Shown here in pieces: positions 24,745 to 35,126 of a DNA stretch of 64,000 bases. Made by a program: the position numbers and the translations under genes. This DNA is from Symsagittifera roscoffensis (taxonomy: Eukaryota > Xenacoelomorpha > Acoela > Convolutidae), in the NCBI RefSeq assembly GCF_963678635.1, contig NC_087069.1:50912938-50976937 (forward strand), read 5' to 3'. The stretch's first letter is position 1. Each line of letters opens with the position of its first letter. The notes under the pieces are model-generated. The model saw only the letters and a program-made list of their open reading frames with translations. It did no database searches and was not told where the DNA came from.

Positions 24745-25318
24745 CCCGGGCCGAGATCCCGCTCAAAAACCGCTCAAGATTTGAGCGGTTTGAGCGGTTT
24801 TCCCAGCAAGATTTGAGCGGTTTGGGCGGTTTGGGCGGTTTTTTTTTGGAAAAAACCGCTCAAACCGCTCAAATCTTGCTTAAAAAATCGCTCAAAAACC
24901 GCTCATTTCTTGCGGTGATTTTTGAACGGTTTTTCAAGCAAGATTTGAGCGGTTTTTGAGCGGTTTTTGAGCGGTCCTCCCGGGTCGAGGTCCCAGACTC
25001 CCCCCCGCCCCAACAAACCCCCCCCCCCCCCCACAACCAACGGCGTGTGACATCGAATCAGAAGATTGTGGGTTCGAATCCCTCTGTGGTCGACTTTTTA
25101 TTATTAAATCTTGCGCCGTTTTTGAGCGGTTTTTTTAGATAAACCGCTCAAAACCGTTCAAATCTTGCGCGGTTTTTGAGCGGTTTTTTTAGATAAACCG
25201 TTCAAAAACCGCTCAAGACCGCTCATTTTGAAGCAAGATTTTGAGCGTAATTGTCTAAAAAAAACCGCTCAAACCGCTCAAATCTTGCTTCAAATTAGGT
25301 GAAAAATCTCGACTCGGG
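24745..25318. mobile_element. 574-bp insertion with CCCGGG inverted ends and TTGAGCGGTTTT repeats
   Basis: The element begins CCCGGGCCGAGATCCC and ends AAATCTCGACTCGGG, which are inverted matches. The interior is built of many direct and inverted copies of AACCGCTCAAA/TTTGAGCGGTTTT plus AAGCAAGATTTGAGC, with a C-rich stretch at 24999-25032 and a tRNA-like piece at 25033-25092. The second duplication copy has the empty site (GAACGACATGAATAATG at about 42685), which fixes the ends and suggests a 2-base CA target duplication. No protein is encoded, so it must be mobilised in trans. Family unknown. Confidence 0.75.
25033..25092 (+). repeat. tRNA-Arg(UCG)-like 3' portion inside the insertion
   Basis: It contains an anticodon arm TGTGA-CATCGAA-TCAGA (loop with TCG), a T-arm around a perfect Pol III B-box GGTTCGAATCC (25071-25081), and an acceptor-like end TCTGTGGTCG. 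The 5' acceptor strand and D-arm are missing, replaced by the C-rich tract, so it is a tRNA-derived fragment rather than a working gene. This is the pattern of a SINE head or a captured tRNA. Confidence 0.6.
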
Positions 25319-25351
25319 CATGAATGATGAACTGAACTAAAACTCATCTGT

Positions 25352-25552
25352 TTATACCTTGGTTGGCCATTTCCCCCTCTCTCTGTCTCGGATCTGCAGT
25401 ACAATTGCAGCTGCCACATTCTGCTGTAGTCTCAAATTGTCGTCCGCCTCGCCCGCTCTCGTCCTCAACTTCTCGCTACTTCTCTTTTCTCGATTTTGAC
25501 CCGCTTTTCTGACTTGATATATCTCAGTTTGGGGAGAAACAAGTTTCGACAA
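25352..25552 (-). other. Conserved 5' flank of member E, possible first exon
   Basis: This segment and its counterpart at 42721-42927 lie upstream of the long-type members E and G and are conserved. On the minus strand both contain GAAATGGCCAACCAAGGTATA, which could be a short first exon (ATGGCCAACCAAG) followed by a GTATAA donor. The phase needed to reach the MKLDCNER frame does not fit simply, and an in-frame TAA precedes that ATG. The open frame itself (ending GKWPTKV) has no recognised domain. Confidence 0.25.
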
Positions 25553-25835
25553 GTGTGGATTGCTTTGAAAATTTTTTTCAAGAGTATAGAGAATATGAGT
25601 AAATTGAGTAAAGAGTAAAAAAACACTCTTAAATAAGTTGAGGTAATTTACCTTAAAAAGTAGCTCAGGTTAACGAGGGTAAAATAAGGCATATTCTAAG
25701 GTAAATTACCTCAACTTTTTTTAGAGTGTACGCTCACTTTACGCATATTGAATATATCCTCAAAACAATTAACACTTCTTTTTCCCCAAAATGAGATATA
25801 TCAAGTCAGAAAGCGCGTCTAAATTCAGAGTTTTA
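25480..25835. repeat. Foldback element upstream of member E
   Basis: Arms of about 170 bp mirror each other around 25657. The inner part is AAGTTGAGGTAATTTACCTT / AAGGTAAATTACCTCAACTT. The outer part is TGACTTGATATATCTCAGTTTG on the left and CAAAATGAGATATATCAAGTCA on the right. Copy 2 has it at 42840-43215. No coding. It could form a long hairpin if transcribed. Confidence 0.8.
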
Positions 25836-25934
25836 GAAATATCAACGCCAGAAAAAATAATCATAAAACAAGGTCCTTAGACGATTGAATTGCAGCTTCT
25901 CGGCATCAAAGCATTGTTTATCAAAACCACGCAG

Positions 25935-26260
25935 TTTAATAAATACGCCAGAAAAAGGTTCTTTTGATTTGATAGTAATAGTCACCGGAAATGCGTACAA
26001 AAATATAGTAAGCTAAGAATATGATTGTTACTTTGAAAATAATATGATTGAAAATGCGTGCAAAAACTTGGTAAAAAACTATGATTGCTACTTTTTGTTT
26101 AATAAATACGCCAGAAAAAGGTTCTTTTGATTTGATAGTAATAGTCACCGGAAATGCGTACAAAAATATAGTAAGCTAAGAATATGATTGTTACTTTGAA
26201 AATAGTATGATTGAAAATGCGTGCAAAAACTTGGTAAAAACTATGATTGCTACTTTTTGG
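25935..26260. repeat. 163-bp direct tandem duplication next to gap
   Basis: TTTAATAAATACGCCAGAAA onward occurs twice in a row (about 25935-26097 and 26098-26260) with very few differences. Copy 2 has a single unit near 43318-43480. It is either a recent duplication or an assembly effect beside the gap. Confidence 0.8.
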
Positions 26261-26327
26261 CAACGTAGTTCGTGTTTTGTGAGCAGAGTGCTTTTTATGA
26301 AGTATTCAACCAGAAAATGAAGTATTC

Positions 26328-26527
26328 NNNNNNNNNNNNNNNNNNNNNNNNNNNNNNNNNNNNNNNNNNNNNNNNNNNNNNNNNNNNNNNNNNNNNNNNN
26401 NNNNNNNNNNNNNNNNNNNNNNNNNNNNNNNNNNNNNNNNNNNNNNNNNNNNNNNNNNNNNNNNNNNNNNNNNNNNNNNNNNNNNNNNNNNNNNNNNNNN
26501 NNNNNNNNNNNNNNNNNNNNNNNNNNN
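26328..26527. other. Assembly gap (200 N)
   Basis: Two hundred unresolved bases exactly at the junction between the two copies of the large duplication. The length is probably a placeholder. Confidence 0.99.
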
Positions 26528-26534
26528 ACTATCA

Positions 26535-26607
26535 TTGCCATGGCATGTGATCGATTACACGATCTGACGATTCTAAAGTGAACGCCTTACCACTATGCTA
26601 AGTGCCC
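26535..26607 (-). repeat. tRNA-like sequence with A-box
   Basis: On the minus strand TTAGCATAGTGGTAAGGCG matches the Pol III A-box (TRGCNNARYNGG) and a D-arm. About 35 bases on, TGTAATCGATCACA forms a T-arm-like hairpin with a degenerate B-box. A short GGCA/TGCC acceptor pairing is possible. The anticodon stem does not pair well, so it looks like a degenerate tRNA or SINE head. Confidence 0.35.
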
Positions 26608-26610
26608 CTT

Positions 26611-28035
26611 ACATCTTGAAAATGTCTGACAAAATTTAGGCCACAATCACAAAACTGTTTAAACGATTGTAGGAGACAGGAGAAAAATTTTAAGAACTAG
26701 GAAGTTTGAGCCCCATCAAGTTTTTGAGAAAATGGGGGTAGGCCTGCTAGTTTCAAAATTTACGTAAAAAAGCTCAAGCATTACTTTAGTCATTCAACAG
26801 AACGTAAGAAGGAGCTGCTCGCTTTTAACAATAACAATCAAACACAAGTAGTCATTAATACTTCGAGAGTGATCACTTACTTTTAATGAAAAAAAATCAT
26901 CAATTGATTGATACAACTAAATCGTACTATGGAAGCTCATCACCGGACTAAATGGTACCAACGCCATCGGACGACCGTCCTCGCACTAGAGTTCCAGCTC
27001 ATTTATCGATTATATTGTCAATATATTGTCAGTCTCCATAAAATTACAAAAATTATCGATAATAATCCATCAAAAATGGATTATAATCCTTTATTTTTTA
27101 TCATCCTTTATTATATTATTTCAATATAGTCCATCAAAAGTGGATTTGTTTTCTGAAATTTTTTACGGCAATATAATCCCTTATTATCGGTTATAATCAA
27201 TTCTAATGGATTTTCCGAGAGATTAGTCACGAAAATTACAATTTTGTTCAAAGTTATCGCATTTCCTGCTTAGTGCAGTTGCTACGTGGGATCTAAAAAC
27301 AGTAGGATCTGATAGTTTTATTGAAGAACAATCTGGTTTTTAGAACAAAAAGCAGGCCACCACATTGTCATTACTGATGTAACAAGTTCTCGTTTTGCTC
27401 GTAATTTTTACCAGTCGTTTCTTTGTCGAAAACGCTGATGGTTGAGGGATCGAAACCCGTTAAGTCCCTGTTTTTGCTCTTTTTGATAGGTTAGTTGATG
27501 CTGTTTCAGCGCTAAAATTTTGCCAAATAAGCATTTCCATAAGTTCAAAAGATTGCATGAAAAGTCTGTGATCAGTGGTTTTTCATAAATGGAAATTGCA
27601 TGACTAGTTTTTTTTCCATAGAGCAAAAAATTGATTTTCTTAAAATTTAATTTCTCAAAGCTTTTTAGGCTCTGTTCTTAACAGAACCCAGAGTTGTCTT
27701 ACACAAATTATAAAGTGAAAAAGATCAAAATTTTAAATTTTGGCAAAATTTTCAAGGAAAAGCACTTTTAGAATTTGATTTTTTAAATAATCAGACATTG
27801 GTGGAAAAAAATCCAATTTTGTGTATCAAGGACCACGTTACCTACACAAAAATTTCAGTTTTGCAGGCTATTTTTTTTTCAGAAAATGCTTGTTTGAGTA
27901 CAAAATTAATTTTGAGAAAAAAAACTGAAAAATTTGGGAGCAATTTTAAAAATGTTGGTGAAAGTTTTTGTGCGCCATCAAAAAAGCAAGTCATATCATT
28001 TAATATATGTGGCTAGTATTTTTCAAGAAATGGTT
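26611..28035. other. Gene-less repeat-rich stretch (copy 2)
   Basis: Counterpart of 1150-2600: small AATCCAT palindromes near 27055-27150, a decayed T-arm-like sequence near 27440, and a GGACCACGTTACC repeat near 27800-28000. Nothing coding. Confidence 0.5.
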
Positions 28036-28870
28036 TTTCTTTTTTATTTAGTACGATTCACCGACTTGTATGCCACGCAAACAAGAAAAAAACTTGTTTG
28101 AAATTTCGATGACACCATTTTAGCAAAGTGTATTAACTTTTTAAAATTAAAATTTTTGAATAGACTTAGTCATAGATATTAATGACATACTTGAATATAA
28201 CTTTTTATATTATCATCAAAAAATTATCAAAATTAATGGATTATGAAATGTTTAAATATCTTAACTTGGCGCCGATATTTAATCATAATTTCGATAAATT
28301 AGAATCATATTTGTAATTTAATCGATTATTGTCTCTTCTAACTGGCGGCCGGCATTCAATTGATACGGTATTGTTTTTAGCAAAATCTTGTTAGGGACCT
28401 TTTTTTGCCCATGCAATTTAGAGTTACCCGAGTTGACCTCCACAGGCCAAAAACACTAATCATAAAGCTCCATAAATTAAGCCTTTACGATTAGCTTTAT
28501 CTGTCAATGAAGGTCAACTCGGGTAACTCTAAACTGCATGGGCGAGAGAAATGTCCAACCAGATTTTAACTAAAGACAAACTCATATCAATTAAATTCCC
28601 GCACTCAGTAAAAAGAGGACATAATCGAATATTTTACAATTATAATTAATTATCAGCGCTAAATTTAGATGTTTAAACAATTTGTAATCCATGATAATGG
28701 TAAAATCTTTAGTAGTAATAAATTGTAATCAACTATTCGATTTCGTTTATGAACAAGTCTGTGAAAAAATATTAACCATACATAAAATGGTATCAAAGGG
28801 TTTTTAAAGAAACTTTTTTTAGTTTTTTGGCATAAGAGAAGGTGTATCTTACTAAATAAAAACTTTGTAA
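28035..28870. repeat. Large imperfect foldback element, copy 2
   Basis: Counterpart of 2620-3455. Inner arms GCAATTTAGAGTTACCCGAG / CTCGGGTAACTCTAAACTGC around about 28470; outer arms TTTATTTAGTACGATTCACC and GGTGTATCTTACTAAATAAA. Confidence 0.75.
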
Positions 28871-28942
28871 AATCAAAATTTTCCAAAGTTTTCTAATGTT
28901 GAGTTTATAGTCCACATGGAGCTGTTTGCCAAGTTTTCTTCC

Positions 28943-29332
28943 TTACGTTCCTTTTTCTGTCCTTGCCCCGTCTTTGTTGTTTTCATTGTTGACGTCTATT
29001 GTCCCGTGTTCCTCATCAATTTGCAAATGTTCATCGTCTTTTTCTTCCGTTCCTTTTTCACTGGTTTTCACGAATAGTTTTCCCATGTTGTTGTCCATTG
29101 TCTCGTCTTCGGTTGGTGATGTTAGGTCTGTGACGTTGTTGTTTGTTGTTGTCTTATTCTTTTGGCTAATGGCTTCTGTAAATTTCACGCAAGCCTTGTA
29201 CTCGGGAGTCTTCTCTGTGAAAATCATATCTTGAATGAGTGATTTCAAGCTTGGGTAATTCCCTGGTGTCGACTTTTCTGGTGGTGAATCGATTTTGAAT
29301 TGCCTCGTCTTTGAGGTGTTCGTTGTTTTCAT
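28943..29332 (-). pseudogene. 3'-terminal region of gypsy element (copy 2)
   Basis: A 129-codon open frame with the same content as 3374-3914: SPPEKSTPGNYPSLKSLIQ, TEKTPEYKACVKFTEAIS, then an Asn/Asp/Glu-rich tail. Here it is one frame rather than three. No domain recognised. Confidence 0.5.
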
Positions 29333-29425
29333 CGCGTTGATTGAGATAAGGTTTCCGAGTGCTGTTGTCAGCGTTGCTTGTCGGTTCCTTGTTGATTTTC
29401 TTGTCGCAATGTCATTGTCCGTATA

Positions 29426-30480
29426 CTAAAGGGCAATGATCAAATGCTGTTCCGCTATTTTTAATAGCCTCGGTTTTTTTCCAAAAGTTTGTACCCATGC
29501 AGAGTGTGGTGTTAAAGTGAGTATTTTTCCCTCGACGGTTTTATATTTTTGCTCAAATGTTTTGGGATCCTTAACCTTTGTTGCTAATCTAATTATTTTT
29601 CGTGCCACCTGGTCTCTTCGTTTTTCCGTGTTTTTGTAAATTGTTTTTTGTATACCCTTGCATCTTACGCTTAGTGTGTTCTTAGCCAGTTCTATGGATT
29701 TAGAAGTTGCACCTGTTTCTTGTTGTTTTGGTGAGTGTGCGTTTTGTAGCTTCCTTGGTAGCGGTTTCTGTTTCTTTTTTGACACTTCATCCTCAGTCCA
29801 GCGTTGAAGGTCGTGCATGATTACGGCTTGTATCGGTGGCTTCGTAAGTTTTTTTCGATCTAAACATGCATGTTTTGCGCTCTCCCAGTTTAGGTTGTTT
29901 GGTGAGCTATTTGTTGCTATATCTGATAGTGGGGTATTTGGTTGTCTGCCCATATGTGCCTCAAATGGTGAGACTTTTCTGACATTGTGTGGTGTGATTG
30001 TCAATGTTTTTGTTGTTTCTGCCATATCTGAAGCTAGTTTATATGGTTGGCTTAGTTGGTCTTTTTTCATAACTGCTAGCCTACTTTTGATTGTTTGAAT
30101 CATTCTTTCGATAACACTTTTTGCTCTATGATCATCTACTGGTGCGAAGAGTAATTTTACGTTGTTTGTGCGGCAAGAAAAATGAAATTGTTAGCTCTAA
30201 ATGTTTGTGATTGGTCACACTTTGACCTTCTGGATATCCAATTGTTAGAAATGTACCTCTGCATCAACTTAATTGAAATGTCTGCTGTTGTACTTGACAC
30301 AATCTTTGCGGTCGTGAACTTTGAAAATTTATCGATAGCAACTAGAATATACGCATCTCATTTAAGTTCATCCCGAAGCGGCTTCGCGAAATGTAATTGA
30401 ACCTCTCCGTTAGGTTCTACTACTGGTTTCATTCGGAATGACTGCTTTTTTCCTAAGTTTTCACCTTGTTTGGTGCAGTG
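29426..30480 (-). pseudogene. Integrase core and C-terminus (copy 2)
   Basis: A long frame (29426-30103) begins MIQTIKSRLAVMKKD, the segment just after the catalytic Glu region of gypsy integrases, and runs through KVSPFEAHMGRQPNTPLSD and the basic C-terminal tail KDPKTFEQKYKTVEGKIL. Upstream (30103-30480) the core is present in broken frames, including DDHRAKS- and VAIDKF-type pieces. The N-terminal zinc finger is deleted. Known role: insertion of the DNA copy. Not functional. Confidence 0.75.
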
Positions 30481-30524
30481 TCGGCAATTCTGTGCCATTT
30501 GCAAGTGTTCGATTGCCTATACAA

Positions 30525-31732
30525 TTTCTAGCAATTCTAATTCGTTTACGGAACATTTTTCCTCGAAGGAGTTTAGAAAGCGTGACGCATATGCTACAGC
30601 CACCCAGCCTTTTGGTGAATGTTGCCCTAAAGCCACCCCTAGCCCTGTACTAGATGCATTTCAGACAATGCGAGCATCTAACTGTTGGTCAAAATGTTCG
30701 TATTGTGTAATTTCAGCTAATTGTTTTATTATATTTTTAAATGCTATGTTATGTTCTGATGACCGATTGAGTGGTTTATTTATCTCACTGTTTTTTAACA
30801 ATGGGCGTAAATTGGCAGCTGTTTGCGCTAGATTAGGTATATATCGTGTTAAATGGTGCATTGATCCCATAAAACTTTTCAGTTGTTTGAAACTTTTGGG
30901 GGGTGACAGTTTTTTGATCGCATCTGTTTTCTTTATAAGTGGTTTAGTTCCTTCGCTATTGATGTTAAAACCTAACCACTAATTATGTTTGCTTGCAAAC
31001 TTACATTTATCAAATGAGATTGCAAGGTTCACTTCACCTAGGTTTTTGACTGCCTGTGTGACTCCACTGTTTCTTTCGTTACAATTAGTATGTCGGCTAG
31101 AAACGCGTATGTATTAGTGCGGCTTGTGAATGTCGAATCGATTACTTTCTGAAATTATGCTGGCATATCCGTAAGACGGTAAAATCCCGTCTGGAATTGG
31201 TTTGTTTCGGTGGCGTTACCGCCAATAAGACTGAAATTACACTGTTATTTGGTTGTTTTATCCAAAGGTATTGTGAGTATGCGTATTGTAGATCGAGTGT
31301 AGAAATTAACGTTTGATTTGAGTTGTCCGATTTCACCACTTGTGCGATGTTGTCCAGGAGTAGATCTATGTTAGGCATTTGATTTTTGTTCGTATATATA
31401 AACTTGCTGATTTTTTCTGAGTCTAAAGCCAATTTTACTGTCTGGTCCGTTTTACTGTTATAACGATAGGGCTGATAAATTGTTTATACGAACCTTTGTC
31501 CAATTTAATAATGTGTTTCTGATCTATCAGCTTGTTTAATTCCGCTTCGACCCATTCCTGTAGGTGTATTGGTATACGTCTGCCCTTTTGCTGAATTGGG
31601 TTGAACTCCTTGATAAATTGAGCTTTCATTACATGGTATTTCGAATTTCCTATTCGCACGCATAGTTTTTGAAAATTGTCCTTGACCCATTGTTTAATCT
31701 CTGATTTGACTCTTCTCTTTCTTGTACGTTTA
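30525..31732 (-). pseudogene. pol: Reverse transcriptase and start of RNase H (copy 2)
   Basis: From about 31700 downwards: LQEWVEAELNKLIDQKHI, KQFISPIVITVK, the first catalytic Asp region ISTLDLQYAYSQYLWI (31142-31432), a mutated YxDD box (the sequence near 31090 gives YAFLADI in place of YAYLDDI), the thumb near 30870-30960, and the start of RNase H (DARIV, GLGVALGQHSP, GWVAVAYASRFLNS) around 30525-30690. The catalytic box is damaged, so the enzyme is dead. Confidence 0.75.
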
Positions 31733-32140
31733 GTACCTTGTGTGTTTGCTTTTTTGAACCAACTTGATACCTATGCGCTGTAATAGGTTCCGTCCTATGG
31801 TATTTTTCTTGTGGTCGTCCACAAAAATAAATGGAGCTGTCTGAACTTTCCAGACTCCCGACTCAATTGTGAATACCAGTCTTCCTTTCGGTTTTCTTGT
31901 TTCGACGTTGTAACATGCTAGATTCCTAGCTGTATCCTCCGGTGGCATATTTTTGAAAATTGCTATCCTGTTGTTTTGTTGTATTCGTCGTGCTGTTTTT
32001 TCGTTGAGAAAGGACATTGGGCTGCCCGAGTCGGCAATGGCGAAAATTTCCGTTGTATTTATTTTCAATTTAACAATATGTCCATTTAGGTCGTCTTCTG
32101 AAAATGTGTCTTCAAAAGATTCCGCGATTGCCATAACCAA
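31730..32140 (-). pseudogene. Aspartic protease domain (copy 2), motif intact
   Basis: A 136-codon frame with EIFAIADSGSPMSFLNEKTA: the D-S-G active-site triad is intact, unlike copy 1. A flap-like segment and the C-terminal hydrophobic motif NTIGRNLLQRIGI follow. The length fits a retropepsin monomer. It is cut off from gag and RT by stops, so it is classed as part of a pseudogene although the domain itself is clean. Confidence 0.75.
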
Positions 32141-32148
32141 AAATTGAT

Positions 32149-32699
32149 CTATCTGGTAATCATACCATCCATTTTTGTAGTGAATTCGGCAAATGCCACG
32201 GGGTTGTTGTCTGTCTCTGTGCTTTCTGTTTCTTTTTCTTTTTGTTGTTCGTCGTGTTCGTTTCCAAAATAATTAACGTTCGTGGAAAGGCAAACTTTCG
32301 CAAAGTACGCATTTTGAGAAGATTTTGTCTTTTGCTGGGCTCGATTGTAAATGATTGGTGCTGTACTGGTTTCCGCAGTTGTAGCATTGTTTTTGGTTGT
32401 TCGGGTTTGTGTTCCGTTGATGTTGTACACTTGTGTTTTGTGTTCCACGCGGATACGGTCGGCCGCGGAAGCCACCCCGGCCTCTCTGTGTATTCTGATT
32501 GTTTTGTTGGTTGTATCTGCCACGTGTATTTATGTAGTGTATCGGCTTTTGATTTGTAGTTATTGTTTGGCCTCCGAACGGTTTTTTTTTCATAGTTCGA
32601 CTGTGTTCTTTCACTTTTTCTCGACGCATCGCGTATTCGTATGCATTTTGTGAGCCCCGTGTTTGAGCTAGCACTTTTTGCGCAATCTATAATGGTCAA
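32149..32699 (-). pseudogene. gag: gag C-terminal half with zinc knuckle remnant (copy 2)
   Basis: The frames overlap: 32160-32699 and 32273-32674. The second contains MLAQTRGSQNAYEYAMRREK (end of capsid), Arg/Asn-rich sequence, and CYNCGNQYSTNHL, a CX2CX4H nucleocapsid knuckle whose last Cys is replaced. The N-terminal half of gag is deleted: the sequence jumps to the region matching about 10040. Confidence 0.7.
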
Positions 32700-32781
32700 T
32701 CGTCAAGCGATTACCAAGGTTAATCTTCAATAACATAAATGTTATTAACCTAGATAATTTATAAATACAAATGAAGTTTAT

Positions 32782-32988
32782 ATGAAGTTTTGTCAACCCA
32801 TGCCGGATGATAGGGACAATACGGTTAAAAGGATTCCCAATTTGGTTGCTTTTCTAAGCAGACGATATGTGATGGATGAAACCCCAGTCAAGCAATTCTG
32901 GTTTAAAAACACTGAACGAAATTCGAGAAACCGGAAAACAGAAAAACACATGTGGAGAAACAAGCCTCAAGGCTTTTGCGTTAAGTAG
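32782..32988 (+). other. Short frame conserved in both duplication copies (copy 2)
   Basis: 68 codons, ATG to TAG, opening MKFCQPMPDDRDNTVKRIPN and ending KPQGFCVK. It matches the frame at 10136-10315, which lacks a usable start. No family recognised; it may be a relic of a mobile element. Confidence 0.25.
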
Positions 32989-33808
32989 AATGGATTGATA
33001 ATACAAAAGGTTGTTAAATCTACCTGATTAAGGGTCAGAGGAAACAACCATTTCAGCGGAAGAAGGACAACCCATGCGACAAATGAAATCACAAAAAAAT
33101 GGAGAAGACAACCATTAGTCCAGAACATCAACTAATGGGAAAAACTGAGTGGAATTTTTGCCGAAAAAACAGGAATTTTAGAAGCTCAAATAAAACCAGG
33201 AAAAACCTTACCGATAAGAGCAGGGATTAGTAGTAGTAAACAACTTCAGAGAGGACTAGCGCCTGAACAGACGAAGACACTGAAATGTCATGCGAATGAG
33301 ACCTGTAGGACCTTAATTCCATCTTCATTGAGGGGACTTCACGGGAAGCTAGAGGGATTATACTAACAATTTTGATTGCTATCTTTAATGAAAAGAGCAA
33401 AGAGTAAGGTACAACAAGGGCGCTAGTACTCATCGCGGTGTCTGCCAAACCACTGGGACCCTTCATTATCTCAACAAATCAATACTCGTTTGGTTTTTTA
33501 GTTTGACAGATGAATATATGTCCAAGGTTGATTGATTGAAAAAAAAAACAAGACTACGCACGATCGATCCCGAGACCCAAGGGAAATCTATCAGACCCGA
33601 CCAGAAGGCAATGGTCAGCTGACAAACATACTACGGCACTGGATCAAACAGTAACGGGAGGAAAAATACTACTTGGAGAAGTACTGATACAGGATTTCGA
33701 AGTTTCTTTTTACGAGAAAAACAGGAGCTGTTAGATCAGTGACGGTCTTGTGGTAGCCTGCACGATATTCATAGAAACTTGATTGTTCATCAATAACACT
33801 ATCAAAAC

Positions 33809-34127
33809 CAGGGGCGGATCTAAAATTTTCTCGAGGGGGGGCGCATTTTCAAAAAATTTTCTTTATTTAGGACGACCAAATTTTCCGAGCTCTGCTAAGC
33901 CAGTGAAAAGACGCTGTTTTGGGCACTTTTTAGAAAATTTTAACAAAAAAAATCGCGTTCGTTTTTTTGGCGCTCGCTCCCACTCAAAGTTAGTATATAT
34001 TGGCGCTGCAAGCGCCTTTAGAAAAATTTTAAGGGTCCTTTGGCCAAAAATGGATTCGTTAAAAAGTACCTTTGGGTTGGCAGGGGGTCGAATCAACCCC
34101 TCCCCTCCCAAAAAAAATCCACCCCTG
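33809..34127. mobile_element. hAT-like MITE, copy 2
   Basis: It begins CAGGGGCGGATC and ends CCACCCCTG, with flanks ATCAAAAC and ATCAGACC (6 of 8 identical). It is the counterpart of 11122-11476, and the terminal repeat is better preserved here. No transposase. Confidence 0.65.
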
Positions 34128-34204
34128 ATCAGACCTCACTGTTTTTAGATCTTATAACAATATGGGTTACTGAAGTATTGAAAGGTTACCTAACAAAACT
34201 TGCA

Positions 34205-34560
34205 CAAATTTGATTGGCCTCGAACTTGCGAGAGATGGATAAATTTGACATGATGAACGTGCGACCTACGATAAAAACATGAAAACGTATAATACATTCT
34301 CTTAAGACCGATGTGTACCCAAACACATGGCAGATGGAAACTGTTCATTGTTTGACGTCGCCTACTCATTGTTGTTTGAGAGAAAGCTGATTGTTACAAA
34401 ACCCTAACCATCATGAAAAAAAATGAACTCATTGGGATTGCCGTCAAAAATAAATATTGTTTTATAATTATCAAAAAACTAACTTTTTGGAGTCGCTTTC
34501 AACGAGATAGCTGGATAATGACAAGAAATTGTGAGCTGAATTTCGGCGAGAAGAAGAGTA
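34205..34560. other. Segment absent from duplication copy 1 (first)
   Basis: Relative to copy 1 at about 11555, about 355 bases are extra here, between CTAACAAAACTTGCA and AGCAGCATCATCTGTG. No inverted ends are visible. A short plus frame (34413-34631) spans the right edge and has no recognised domain. It could be an insertion here or a deletion in copy 1. Confidence 0.6.
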
Positions 34561-34705
34561 AAGCAGCATCATCTGTGACTACGTCAAGCGTAGTATACCT
34601 TCACGTATTGAATGGGTCATCTACATCATAACTACTGGATTAGTCTTCAAGCTATAAGTTTCTTGAAACTTTTCAAACCGCAATATTTTTCATCCATTTC
34701 AGTTG

Positions 34706-35126
34706 AGTTGACTCTCGTCAAGTGCTTTGAGTCAATGATCTGTTTTTGTATCTGTGATCAGTTCTTGGAACTGTGAATATTTTCTGTGACTTACAATAAA
34801 AGTTTGATAGTTGGTCCTGTTTCTTGCAGATGTTGATTTTCTGTTCCTCAAGTCTTGCTACTCCTGTTTTATCAAGAGTTCTGCGATTTTGTATGATCGT
34901 GTTTACTTCATTGAAATATCTGCTTGCTATGAGATGATCGAGAGCGTTTGAGTTGCTCGAAATTTTCTGCCATGTCAATATGGCTGTCGTTGTTTCTCTC
35001 GAGGTTTTTCTGATAATATTGGTCGATGGGAATTCTTGAAAATTTTGACTCTCTTCAAAAATTTATATTCCAATTTTACTTTTCTAATTAAGGTCGGTGC
35101 TATAGAACTTTTTAAACATTATCACA
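34706..35126. other. Segment absent from duplication copy 1 (second), with 86-codon minus frame
   Basis: About 420 bases between ATTTCAGTTGAGTTG and TTTTGAATCGAAATGG are missing from copy 1 near 11700. It contains a minus-strand frame at 34718-34978 (MTWQKISSNSNALDHLIASR onward) that is basic and rich in charged residues, with no recognised family. It could be an exon fragment. Confidence 0.4.

Larger units (their letters stand above)
1150..26320. repeat. Large segmental duplication, copy 1
   Basis: The copy begins where the sequence after CATCTTGAATATGTCTGAC starts to match position 26611 onward, and it continues to the gap. Foldbacks, gypsy element, MITE, gene array and 3' flank occur in the same order and orientation in both copies. 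An alignable stretch near 12.3 kb versus 35.7 kb differs at about 4% of bases plus small indels (estimated by eye). Copy 1 is longer mainly because its gene array is expanded and it carries the insertion at 24745-25318. Confidence 0.85.
28913..32699 (-). mobile_element. Decayed Ty3/gypsy-type retrotransposon, copy 2
   Basis: Same insertion as the one at 3374-9880, shortened by three internal deletions: the part matching about 3995-4430, the part matching about 5494-7004 (integrase zinc finger, tether, end of RNase H), and the part matching about 9225-10040 (start of gag). What remains is less frame-damaged than copy 1 in protease and integrase. It keeps about 50 bases around 29880 and 30 bases around 30220 that copy 1 lost. 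Confidence 0.85.

Noticed and set aside
25033-25092. Functional tRNA-Arg gene
   Set aside because: The D-arm and 5' acceptor strand are missing and the anticodon stem has a mismatch; only a fragment.
24745-25318. CRISPR-like array from the GAGCGGTTTT repeats
   Set aside because: The repeats occur in both orientations with irregular spacing and no unique spacers, in a eukaryotic context.
26191-26550. Long frames covering the N-run
   Set aside because: They consist mostly of unknown residues across the assembly gap and are meaningless.
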